DNA of 64,000 nucleotides. Source: Paraspadella gotoi. Taxonomy: Eukaryota > Chaetognatha. How positions within the stretch are numbered: the first letter of the stretch is position 1; every line of letters starts with the position of its first letter. This document shows positions 26,688-36,970 of the stretch, one piece after another. Below the pieces are notes generated by a model, which saw only the letters and a program-made list of their open reading frames with translations, did no database searches and had not been told where the DNA came from. A program made the translations under genes and the position numbers. The DNA is taken from positions 14,499,164-14,563,163 of the forward strand of contig CM119270.1 of NCBI GenBank assembly GCA_051294375.1, read 5' to 3'.

Positions 26688-27174
26688 CCAATGACATCCG
26701 GGGGGGGATGGAGGTAGCGAAGAAAATCCTCGTCTTCGCGCCAATGACATCCGGAGGAAAGAGGGAGTAAAGTAAATCGTCCTAGTCGCGCCAATGACAT
26801 CCGGGGGGAGAGCGAGAACGATGGAAGCCGGAGGGGGTTTAGGCGATCGTTCTAGCCTTGTCAATGACATTCGGGGCTAGAGAGAATCATTTCGTGAAAG
26901 TCAATGAAATCCGGGTTAAAAGCAAATTGTCTCCCGGATTGCCGAACAATGACGGATTTGGAGCGTGTCCATTAGAAAAGGTAAGTTGCGTTTAATTAAA
27001 AGATTAATCAATTGTATTCAATAACAGAAACAATTATTACTCAATTTCATTCCCGAGTGCGAATGACTTCGTCTCGCTAATAATTTACATCCGGGTTCTG
27101 AGTGAGATCCCCTAAGAGAATCAATTACATCCGGGTTAAGTGCAAATCGTTTGGCGCGGACCAATTACATCCGG
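26688..27174 (+). repeat. degenerate tandem array of CAATGACATCCGG cores
   Basis: The core CAAT(G/T)ACATCCGG occurs at about 26688, 26741, 26791, 26861 (ATTCGG), 26901 (AAATCCGG), 27083 (variant TAATTTACATCCGG), 27121 and 27161, with a weaker match at 26947. Spacing is 38-70 bases, always on the plus strand. Spacers share GATCGTTCTAG or AAATCGTTTGG-like pieces. The same core occurs singly as TTCCGGATGTCATT at about 6447 and in its mirror at 13800. It could be a diverged satellite or a cluster of ETS-like (CCGGATGT) sites. Confidence 0.6.
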
Positions 27175-27274
27175 ACGAGCGAATCATCTTGATACGCGGT
27201 CATAAATTTCATGGCCAAAATACCGACCGCAACGACGAGGACCGACGAGTGTCGCCTCAACGAGAGAGAGAGAG

Positions 27275-27299
27275 NNNNNNNNNNNNNNNNNNNNNNNNN
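27275..27299. other. 25-N assembly gap
   Basis: Twenty-five Ns inside a GA tract. The sequence to its right looks less polished and is partly repeated at 29017. Confidence 0.95.
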
Positions 27300-27660
27300 A
27301 GAGAGAAGAGGAGAGAGAAAGAGAGGAGAAGGGAGAGAGAGAGCAGAGAAGAGAGAAGAGAGAGAGAAGAGGAGAGAAGAGTAATCCGATGTTAATTCGA
27401 AGAGAAGAAGTTTTTTATTTGCCTCAAAAACGCAAAAATGGGCGAGGTCCCCGGGTTTCCTCCAGCCTTTACGAGTGTGTTTGTTACCGACGGAACATTT
27501 CGTTATGTATATTGCGTGTAGTCATGGCCGTGGGGCTGTCAGGGGAGGGTGGGTGTGGGCGAGTATTTTTTTTTTCATATTGTTATGGATTTTTATTCGA
27601 GATTACAAAGAATGAGTTTAGGATTATTTTCGGAGAATTTTTCTTGGAGTGGTAAAACAT

Positions 27661-28230
27661 TCATTTTTTCTCTTAAGTGTTAAAACTTTTATGTAGGAAG
27701 TGACAACCGAAAAAAGAAATTGTATTAGCATAATATTACTGGATATAATTCATAGAGTGGAGTCATGGATAAAGTAATGAAGCGCGAAGGAGGAGGAACG
27801 ACACATGAAGGGTTTGGCGAGCCCCTGATCGGTAGCTACGGTCATCGGGGACCATGGAGGAGGAAGAAGAGAGAGAGAGAGGGAGAGAGGAGAGAGAGAG
27901 AGAGAGAGGAGGTGCGCAGGCAAGAGGAGGAGGTGAGAAGAGGGAGAGAGAGAGAGAAGAGCGAGAGAGAAGAGCGGGGTGATTCTTTGATTATAGGGTT
28001 TCTTTATTCCACCCGGACGCGTGGCTTGTTACTCATTTGATCAGAGTCCACCAGTGTTAATAATTTCGGCGTGAATAGGAGCTTCGTAACGTCGACGAGG
28101 ATACCAGGTAAATCATTATAAAACTGGTTGGAGGTTGGGCACGCTATTAGGGGATAGGAAAAACGAGAGACATAGAGAAGAGAGAGGGTGGGGGGTGGAA
28201 AAGAGAAGGCGGAGAGAGAACCGTGAAGAG
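27661..28230 (+). repeat. noisy direct duplication, copy A
   Basis: It shares with 29017-29360, in the same order: a TTAAGT..TAAAACTT..ATGTAG start, GACAACCGAAAAA.GAAATTGTATTAG, a GAAGCGCGA segment, a GA array, GGTGATT, TTTCTTT, GAGTCC, CCAGTG, GGCGTGA and ATACCAGGTAA/ATACAGGTAA. Copy A is longer because of many small insertions. Confidence 0.7.
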
Positions 28231-29016
28231 GGAAATAGGAGGAAGGAAAGAGGCGTAAGGAAAGGAAAGTGAGGAGTGTACGAGTGGGATAATAAAAGAG
28301 GGGAAAGGTGAGTGAACGGGCAGGAACAGAATATGATAGAAGCGTGCCAAACTATTGACGGGGGAGAACTTCAGGTTTGCGCAATGCGTAGCCTGGGATA
28401 TACGTGTGTTAGGTACACGGATGACGGATATGAGTTGCTGAGATAGACCGAGAGATTGTGACAGAGGTTTTTAGATTTTAGTTCTTAACAGACTAACTGA
28501 GTGTGTTTGTTAAGGTGGGAAAACCGCATGAATGAGTAAGAGGAGTATAGCTGTGGGACGACCGACAACAGACAGTATATAGTGAACTTTAGAGTTAAAA
28601 CGACGAAATCAGACAGAATGTAGGAGAGTGGTTGGAATATAGTACATAAAACTGATCGACTATGGAGGTAGGCTGTAAATTGACGTAGTTTGGTTTGTCA
28701 GTGATAGGCGCGGGAGTCCAGCGATACTTAGAACGGTTGTGCTGGAGAAATACAGAGGTGATGAGTATTTCTACTAGATCTAGAGTGTCGCTATTAGAAG
28801 CGGCTCGTGTGGGGGGGGAGTGGCCTGGGTATGATGGCAAGGGCAGATAGGATATCAGGATATTTTGTGTAGATATTATGGGGTTGTTTGTTTTGAACAT
28901 AAACAGCACGAGCGTTTGAATTATTAAGAGATTTTATATAGATTGAGAATCCCAGCTTGTTCACGAGGCATATTGTGGGATAAAATGTTTATTTTTCGAT
29001 TTTCTTGAGTGTAAAA
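28230..29016. other. intergenic, no gene seen
   Basis: Ordinary mixed sequence between the duplicated copies. No frame of coding character. Confidence 0.5.
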
Positions 29017-29140
29017 ATTCATTTTTCTACTTAAGTTTAAAACTTTATGTAGATGACAACCGAAAAAGAAATTGTATTAGAATTAATATTACTGATTATA
29101 ATTCATAGTGGTTGGAAAAATGAAGCGCGAGAGGACACAC

Positions 29141-29198
<58 letters not shown>

Positions 29199-29360
29199 GG
29201 TGATTATATGCGGTTTCTTTCCGCGTCTTGATTACTCTTGAGTCCCCAGTGATTATACGGCGTGATAACTCGTAACTCGAATACAGGTAACATTAACGAG
29301 TCACCATTAAACGAGGAAAGAGAAGGAAAAGAGAGGGTGGGAAGAATAAAAAGGAAAAGG
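29017..29360 (+). repeat. noisy direct duplication, copy B
   Basis: Shorter partner of copy A, about 1.35 kb downstream. It contains the same ordered blocks with few extra bases, so it reads as the cleaner version. Confidence 0.7.
29146..29196 (+). repeat. (GA)n microsatellite
   Basis: About 50 bases of GA. Confidence 0.88.
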
Positions 29361-29780
29361 AGGAAAGAAAAAAGGAAAGGGAGGTAAGGGAACAGAGGAG
29401 AGTGAAGGAGGAAAGCGCACGACGATGAAGAGGTAAAGTTGTTAAGGAAACATTAGAGAGCGAAGGACGCGACAAATACATGAATTTAAAATAAAGCAAT
29501 CAGAAATTAGGGTTGATATAAAACTACTAATTGTTCGTAGATAGATAAGAGATAAGTTCTACGCTTTGCCTTTGGCAATGGAATAAAATTTTTAGAATTT
29601 TTACAACGTTGAATAATTAAGTAATATAAAATAATCCCTTGTTACATGCAATTTTTATCCTATTGAGAAATGAATACAATATGCACTGGTTGGCGTCCCG
29701 AGGAGCAAATTGCACCTGCGCGCCGCCGAATTCGCGGTAGAGCCTCGTCGTTGAAGCCCCTTCGTTGACCTTTCGCCAAG

Positions 29781-29971
29781 ATGACGCCGATGGTAGCAGT
29801 GGCGTCCATTGCACAGCGACCGCGGGGTCAACGAGTGTGTCAGGACAATATTCGGTCGCCCACTGCGTCGTCATCGTCGTCGTCTTCATCATCGTCGTCG
29901 TCAACGTCGAGATTTCGTTACGCGCTCTTCGAACCAGAACATCATCACCGCCGCCCGAGCGAATCGGAAGG
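29781..29971 (+). CDS. candidate Ser-rich protein, partial (cut by gap)
   Basis: The frame from the ATG begins MTPMVAVASIAQRPRGQRVC, runs through a Ser tract coded by mixed TCG/TCA/TCT codons, then SRFRYALFEPEHHHRRPSES, and enters an N gap. The mixed base content outside the Ser tract looks more like coding DNA than the surrounding repeats. The minus strand is also open here (…REFGGAQVQFAPRDANQ…), so the strand is uncertain. No domain recognised; the C-terminus is lost in the gap. Confidence 0.28.
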
Positions 29972-30151
29972 NNNNNNNNNNNNNNNNNNNNNNNNNNNNN
30001 NNNNNNNNNNNNNNNNNNNNNNNNNNNNNNNNNNNNNNNNNNNNNNNNNNNNNNNNNNNNNNNNNNNNNNNNNNNNNNNNNNNNNNNNNNNNNNNNNNNN
30101 NNNNNNNNNNNNNNNNNNNNNNNNNNNNNNNNNNNNNNNNNNNNNNNNNNN
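29972..30151. other. 180-N gap
   Basis: Estimated-size scaffold gap. Confidence 0.95.
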
Positions 30152-30225
30152 CGACGCGACGCGACGACTGTATCCCGATTGACCGTCGCTTCAAATGGGA
30201 CGGAAAAAAATATGGACGAATCGAG

Positions 30226-30288
30226 ATACAGTGGGGAATGGATGGGGAGAGAAAATAAATGGAGATACAGTGGGGAACGGATGGGGAA
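30226..30288 (+). repeat. two-copy 35-36-bp direct repeat
   Basis: GAGATACAGTGGGGAAYGGA followed by TGGGGA occurs at about 30226 and 30262. Confidence 0.6.
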
Positions 30289-30373
30289 AAAAAGAAAGAC
30301 GGTTAAGAGGACGAAGGGATTGGCGGCTGTAAAGTACGGCGAGGAATGGGAACCATGAGAAAATTTAGTGGTT

Positions 30374-30637
30374 NNNNNNNNNNNNNNNNNNNNNNNNNNN
30401 NNNNNNNNNNNNNNNNNNNNNNNNNNNNNNNNNNNNNNNNNNNNNNNNNNNNNNNNNNNNNNNNNNNNNNNNNNNNNNNNNNNNNNNNNNNNNNNNNNNN
30501 NNNNNNNNNNNNNNNNNNNNNNNNNNNNNNNNNNNNNNNNNNNNNNNNNNNNNNNNNNNNNNNNNNNNNNNNNNNNNNNNNNNNNNNNNNNNNNNNNNNN
30601 NNNNNNNNNNNNNNNNNNNNNNNNNNNNNNNNNNNNN
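30374..30637. other. 264-N gap
   Basis: Estimated-size scaffold gap. Confidence 0.95.
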
Positions 30638-30722
30638 TTGTCGCGAGTTGTAATTAATAATTAGCGGCATTATCTGCCTTCGCCTTTCCGACTGCTAATT
30701 AGATATCCTCCTCTCTCTTTTT

Positions 30723-30732
30723 TCTCTCTCTC

Positions 30733-30798
<66 letters not shown>
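30723..30798 (+). repeat. (TC)n array
   Basis: About 70 bases of TC. It is followed about 110 bases later by a GA array, so the two can pair as a hairpin. Confidence 0.88.
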
Positions 30799-30904
30799 TA
30801 TCTGAACACTTGTTATTATTTTGCTTCAGCCTTGAATTTTCAACATTTTTTGTTTTAGCCGTTCGTTGTTTTGAACATCTGTTCGCTGGGGCGTCGAAAA
30901 TAGA

Positions 30905-30907
<3 letters not shown>

Positions 30908-30958
<51 letters not shown>

Positions 30959-30970
30959 GAGAGAGAGAGA
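30908..30970 (+). repeat. (GA)n array
   Basis: About 60 bases of GA, in inverted orientation to 30723-30798. Confidence 0.88.
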
Positions 30971-31079
30971 CACGCACCCTCCGCTTGTTGATAATTACCT
31001 CCGCCGCTGATGAGAAAAAAGAGGGAAAAGAAAATATGAGAGAAAAACTCTTCCCCTGCTTTTCTCTCACTTTTTCTCA

Positions 31080-31081
<2 letters not shown>

Positions 31082-31116
<35 letters not shown>
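31082..31116 (+). repeat. (TC)n microsatellite
   Basis: About 35 bases of TC directly abutting the donor of the candidate minus-strand exon. Confidence 0.85.
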
Positions 31117-31117
<1 letters not shown>

Positions 31118-31315
31118 GCCTTTTGTTATGCAAAATATTTATTCCACAATTTTCATCATTCCGTTCGTGATGTATCTCTCTCTTGATCTTTGCCCAAGCT
31201 GCCGGCGTGGTCTGAGGCGTGTTCGTCGGCGTTGTCGGCTGCGGCGGCGGCGTCGACGCGGCGGCAGATGCGGTGGCAGCGGCGTCGGCTGCGTCCTCGA
31301 CGATGCTGATGGCGG
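31118..31315 (-). CDS. candidate internal exon, Ala/Pro/Thr-rich protein
   Basis: On the minus strand a strong acceptor (TTTCCCTTTTGTTTTTAG) is followed by 198 open bases and then a GTGAGA donor. In the reading frame the exon gives ISIVEDAADAAATASAAAS, then PPPQPTTPTNTPQTTPAAW, then AKIKREIHHERNDENCG and INILHNKR. The composition changes abruptly from AT/GA repeat to GC-rich coding-like sequence exactly at the acceptor. I recognise no family. Neighbouring exons were not found, and the (GA)n array lies immediately inside the downstream intron. Confidence 0.38.
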
Positions 31316-31329
31316 CTAAAAACAAAAGG

Positions 31330-31830
31330 GAAAGAAAAATAACGCCGCCAGAGGAAAAGAATAAGAAAGAAAATGGAAAAAGGGAGAGAGAGAGAAAAAA
31401 AATGAAAGGAAAAATAGGAGAATAAAAAAAAAAGAAGATAAACTAATGGAGTTGATCGAGAAAAAGAGAAGTTTCATAACAACGCCAGGGCAGCGCTTCA
31501 AACCGACACTCCTCCCCTCACGCCCCTCGCACCCCCCCCCTACTCTTGTTCAGAATGAAAAATCGATTCCTGGAAATTATAAAAAAGGAAAAAGACCAGA
31601 GGGCGCGGAAGAGAGGGGATTGATTGATTGAGATCGCATTTACGTGCGCGCGCACGTAAGGTGCAACAGAGAATTTAATTGATTTGTATAAAGTCTTTAA
31701 AAAATGATACGTCCTTACATCAGACTGATTTATCAGACAGAAGAATTGTAAATAATAAAATAGTGCAGGAATTTTAGAGTAAAAAGATTTGGTTGATACT
31801 AAATAAGGTACTAAATGATAAACTAACTTA
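31330..31830. other. intergenic with purine-rich stretch
   Basis: A GAAAA-rich tract (31320-31440), a C-rich patch near 31520 and a 20-bp perfect palindrome (listed separately). No coding frame. Confidence 0.5.
31640..31659. promoter_or_regulatory. 20-bp perfect palindrome with CG/TG core
   Basis: TTACGTGCGCGCGCACGTAA is a perfect dyad with an alternating purine-pyrimidine core. It contains ACGTG on both strands, the core recognised by bHLH-PAS and related factors. Functional role is inference. Confidence 0.4.
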
Positions 31831-32007
31831 ATTTTTATGAAGTTAAAAATAATTCAAACCATAGTGATGAAACATGTCTGATTTTTTTTCTTTCTCTGAA
31901 GCAGAAAGTTGCAGCTGTGGAGGCAGCTCATAGAAAAGATCAACAATGAATATGAAAAGAAGCCTCTTGGCCGCATCCAACTCACAACAAGCGTAAAGAC
32001 TAAAGAG

Positions 32008-32010
<3 letters not shown>

Positions 32011-32055
<45 letters not shown>
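32011..32055 (+). repeat. (TC)n microsatellite
   Basis: About 45 bases of TC. Confidence 0.85.
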
Positions 32056-32057
<2 letters not shown>

Positions 32058-33216
32058 CGTCTTTCTTTTCTTCCCACGCATTCGCCTCCACAAAATCGTC
32101 CTGGGAAATTAAAATGCGATCCTGAAAAGTCCTTGGTTTTGCAAACAACAACAAGAGCGTGGGCAGAAGTTGCGTGGTGGATAACGAAATCGACAATGGG
32201 ACCGAGAAAAAACAACAAAGACGCTGAAGACGATGACGAAGAAGACAAAGACGACGTTGCGAGACGTGACAGTGAAAAACTAAATCACTGAATCCAGGGT
32301 TCAATTCTCATCCTTTTCATCCTGTTGATCCTGACGCTGCTTATGTCTACTGTCCTGCAGATAAATAGACATATACTTTAAGACAGTAAGGCAGAAAAGC
32401 GTATTATAAATTAGCGTTTCCACACGACTAAAAATAAGAAAATTTAAAACAGTTATGTGTTGAAAAAAGAAATTCATTGAACTCCGATCAGTTCGTAAAA
32501 TTATTTGACGTTGTTTTTGAAGCAACGAAGATGATGACGACGTTAATAAAAACGACGACGACGTCGACGACGACAACGTCGACGATAATGACGACGACGT
32601 CGCCGCTCACTTGGGCCTCGTTTGAGGTTGCAACGTCAAGGCAAAAAAAGTGAATCTTGATGATTTTAGAAAAAAAAAATTTGAAAAAAAAAGTGAAATT
32701 GAAGGGGAAAACTTTTTTTTCGAAAACGATGATGATAGAGACAATGATGAAGAAAAGCATAAAAAAGAAATAAAGTGAGGAAGAAGGAAAAAGTAAAAAG
32801 AAAGAAAAAAAAAGAAAAAAAAAAGAAAAATCAATGTCGAAGAAAGAAAACTGATCTTATTATGGAATAACTTCTTCCAAAATTCAATCAGTGGAAATAT
32901 TTGCTGACGACGACGACGACGACGACGACAACATCTGGAAAGGGAGAAAATTATATAAGTTATTCTTCGGAAGCGAGAAACTTTATAAAAACCAAAGCGG
33001 CGATTGCTTGCATGGAATAAAAACAGTCTCGCGAGGAAGATTGCCCGTAGAGTGGACCAATTTGTTTGTGGAATTAGATTATCGCTTTATATTTACATTT
33101 GTTATTCAATTTCTAATACAAAGAAACTGACGAAGAGGGTCACACGGAAATCTACCATTTTAAATGGTAAATTTCAGAAAATAAATAAAACATGGCAGCT
33201 AAATCTAGAATAAATT

Positions 33217-33330
<114 letters not shown>

Positions 33331-33461
33331 AATTAATTAATTAATTAATTATTAAGTAAATATTCTTCTAAATTTTTCCCCTCCCTATTCTTCAAACGTT
33401 ACACCTTCCTCTCAGAGTAGGCTTAATCATTTCTTTATCAGACGAGAATCTTCCAGCGAAG

Positions 33462-33866
33462 ATGCTTAGTATCTCCGACGCTTTTTCCGCGTTTTTGGTA
33501 AGTTCTCTTTTTTTGGGTGAGTTAAACCTTCAACGATTTCGATTTGTCCCAACTCGCCAGAAACTCTTCAACATTTTTTTGACGACGGCCGACGTCGTGT
33601 CGGATTGGTCGACGATTCGAAGTTTCGCTTGTAGATACGATGGTGACTATAGTCTACTTCGTTGGCTTTCCTACGGGATGATGTCGTCCATGCTGTTGCA
33701 CAACATCATTTCCTCTTGGCACGGAATTCGCTACATCAGCGGACAACATCGAAATCGAAATCTCTACGAGAATATTTGGGGAACGAACTTGAAGAAAGCC
33801 ATTTGCTATTTTCTCTATGTCGCGGGACTCGGCAATGTAGCGCTAAATTACGATTTAATTCTTGAG
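33462..33866 (+). CDS. XK-related gene, coding exon 1
   Basis: It starts at ATG 33462, preceded by an acceptor-like TTTCTTTATCAG at 33441 that may end a 5' UTR intron. It ends CTTGAG|GTATAT in phase 0. An internal GTAAGT at 33498 and CTCGCCAG at 33560 could define a 63-nt in-frame intron. Removing it gives a shorter N-terminus, leading straight into KLFNIFLTTADVVSDW. Confidence 0.6.
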
Positions 33867-34481
33867 GTATATTTAATTGGAGTTTTAATTTATTTTTTTT
33901 AAATTTTATAGTGGAATATTTTGGTTCTTTCTTTTAGTATTAGTTGTGAAATAGAGGGTTGTGGTCGACTTACATAACGACTAAATTCTTTTTGACGAGG
34001 GCCACTAAAGCATCATAGTTGGTATTTGTCAAAAATTGCAATTGTTAAGGCATTGAAATCTAAATTCAGATTATTGGTGGAATTCCGTTGGACGCGACAA
34101 AGGACCATCTGCTTATTGCGTCGACCATCCTTCAAGTGTTTCTCGAATCTCTGCCACAATTCGTTCTACAAGGTGCTGCACTTTTTTTGTCTCTCTCTTC
34201 GGAAACGCCAAAACAATGCTTTCTTTCCAAGAAACACTTCTCCAAACTCCTATGGATTTTTGCAAACAACAAAATAAGCGGTTACTCGTTATTAAAAATA
34301 CCCGAAGGTATAGTTATAAATTTTGTTGTTTGTTTTGAAGCTTTCGTCTGGCTTAGCCTTAATTATCAAGCCATGACCGGCAAAGCCGGGTTCAGCTTGA
34401 TACTTCATTTCGGTGAGCTTGTGACGCGTCGTCGTGTCGTGTCGTTCGTCGTCGTACGTCGTCGTCGTCGTCGTCGCGTCG

Positions 34482-34526
<45 letters not shown>

Positions 34527-34540
34527 GTCGTCGTCGTCGT

Positions 34541-34572
<32 letters not shown>

Positions 34573-36704
34573 TCGTCGTCGTCGTCGTCGTCGTCTGTCG
34601 TCGTCGTCGTCGGTCGTCGTCGGTCGTCGTCGTCGTCGTCCGTCACGCTGTTTTTCCATATAAAAACTACTACGCTTTTATAGGTTTGGCTGTGACTTAC
34701 CGTTTTTTTTTAAATAAAATTATTATGAATTATGATAAAGTTTTACAAAAGTGTGCATTCATAGTAAGTTAAAAATTTAGATATGCTTCTCATCTTGAAA
34801 TAGCTTTGATATTTTCTTATTACATTTGGATTTAAGTATTGTTTGTTTGAATTTCCACTTCATTATAATTTACTGCAATATGAAAATGAGATTATAGTAC
34901 TCATTATCATATCCAAATTAGTATATAGAAATGCTTTAATCTAATTTACATATTGCAGTATATAATATTGAAGATGAAATTCAAAAAATTTATTTTAAAT
35001 CTCTAATAAAAATGGGAACTCAAAATAACTTTTTAATGAGAAGCTATATCTTAATTTTAATACAAATAAAAATAAAATCTTTTACAAGCTGCGATTGGAA
35101 AAAATTGGAAAAATTTCAAATTGTAAACCATTGTAACATTTTTTTCTTTCTTTACTTTTCTTTTTTATATTCTTCTATTCTTTTATTTCAGAAAAAACGA
35201 GTTCAGTTTCTGCACTGACTGTACAGCGGCCTTCAAGCAGCTGTCCAGCTTTGTCTCTCTTTCTCTCTCTCACTTTCTCTTTTCTGTCTCTTTCTCTCTT
35301 TTCGATCTCTTGTGTGATCGTTCTTTTTTTGAAAAATTATGATTATGTTTTTCTTTCTTTATGATATACTTCTTTTCGTTGTTTTGAGGTAATAGGAAAA
35401 ACAGTTTTGTTTGACAACGATTTATTTGACACAATTTTTAGTCAGACAGTTTCGGCTCTTTCATTTAGAGCCTTCATCAGTGTTTGACAATCAATATTTT
35501 GTCTCTGTTGAAGTAAGTTTTTGAGAGAGAGAAAGAGGAAGAGAGAGAGAGAGAGAAAATTGAGGGGAGAATTTCCAACAAAGAATAAGGTAAGGGACAG
35601 TGGTCAGATGTGAGGACAGCTGAAGGTGAGGAGAGGGAAGAAGTAAGTTCTTTGAAAAATGAAATGAGAGTGGGAGAGAGAGAGAGAGAGAGCAAAGCAA
35701 AAACTTACTTCAACAGAGACAAAATATTGATTGTCAAACACTGATGAAGGCTCTAAATGAAAGAGCCGAAACATGTTTTTCTTTCTTAAAAACTTTTATT
35801 CGGGGTTTTTTCTCAATACAAAATCCCAAATTTACATCCGAGATTTTCGTGGGATACATTTTTAAAAAAGTGAGAATAACTTATATTGACATGCATTGTC
35901 ACATATAAATCAGCTAATGTGACTTATTATATATGCAGCACTTTCGCCAAACAATATGCATTACATTTAAAAAAAATAAATTTGTATTTATTTATTATTG
36001 TAACTTTGAACCGGTTGGCCCACTATTGGCAAATTATATCTAAAATAGGAGTTGATAAGAAGATATATGTCAAATTAAACATTACTTTTTTGTTATTCTG
36101 ATAATTTATACTATTATTAAATTTATAAATATTTTTAGTGTATATATTTAATCATTTTTATCTTTTTTTTTAATAATAATTTTGAGTTGTGATAACTATT
36201 TTATAAATTAATTAAATATGCAAATATAAAATTTGACCTCGGTCTGGTTTCTTCCTAAAAAAAGAACAAATCAAAAATTTCATTCAAGATTAAAATTTTT
36301 TAAAATGAGGAAATAAAAATTTTTTGATAAGTAAAAAAAATATTTGGAAGTCAAAAATATCATAGTCGTTAACTGAGTATTTTCAACTATATATTTTGTT
36401 AATAGGGATTATAATTTTTGGATCATTATTATTGAAAAGAGTTTAGTTTTTTTTCTTCTGAATAGGGTAGCCCCTCAATGGGGTGAATCAAAAATTTAGT
36501 ATGGGAACATGCTCAAACGAAAATTTATGCATTTTTAAGTTTACTTTCAATGTACAAAAAATTTCTTATATGGCTCTATACCCAAATATTTATTTTGTAA
36601 ATTTTTTTATAGAAAGGAAAAGAGTTCGTCCCTACTCATATTCGTCGGAAAATGAGTTCAGCTCTGCAGCGGCGGTCCAGCGGCGGTCCAGCGGCTGTCC
36701 AGCT

Positions 36705-36760
<56 letters not shown>

Positions 36761-36938
36761 TTTTTTTTCCTTCTAAAAACTTTATTATCGCCATTTATTC
36801 CGCGCTTTTTTCTCAATACAAAATCCCAAATTTACATCCGAGATTTTCGTGGATTTTTTCCCTAAAAATTCTGATTATTCTTTATATAAACGAGAGAGAA
36901 CCTAATAATGTGTTTCGTTGGCGGGAAAACCGTCCAGG

Positions 36939-36970
<32 letters not shown>

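Larger units (their letters stand above)
35170..35860 (+). repeat. intron direct repeat, copy carrying the insertion
   Basis: It shares GAGTTCAG…CAGCTGTCCAGCTTT and, after the insertion, TTTTTTCTCAATACAAAATC through CCGAGATTTTCGTGG with 36650-36860. Confidence 0.65.

Noticed and set aside
26688-27174. CRISPR-like array
   Set aside because: The short core, variable spacer length (38-70 bases), degenerate repeats and eukaryotic context exclude CRISPR.
34392-34663. Long frames of Arg, Ser, Val, Asp and Thr runs on both strands
   Set aside because: They are translations of the (GTC)n array in intron 2. All six frames are open because the repeat has no stop codon.
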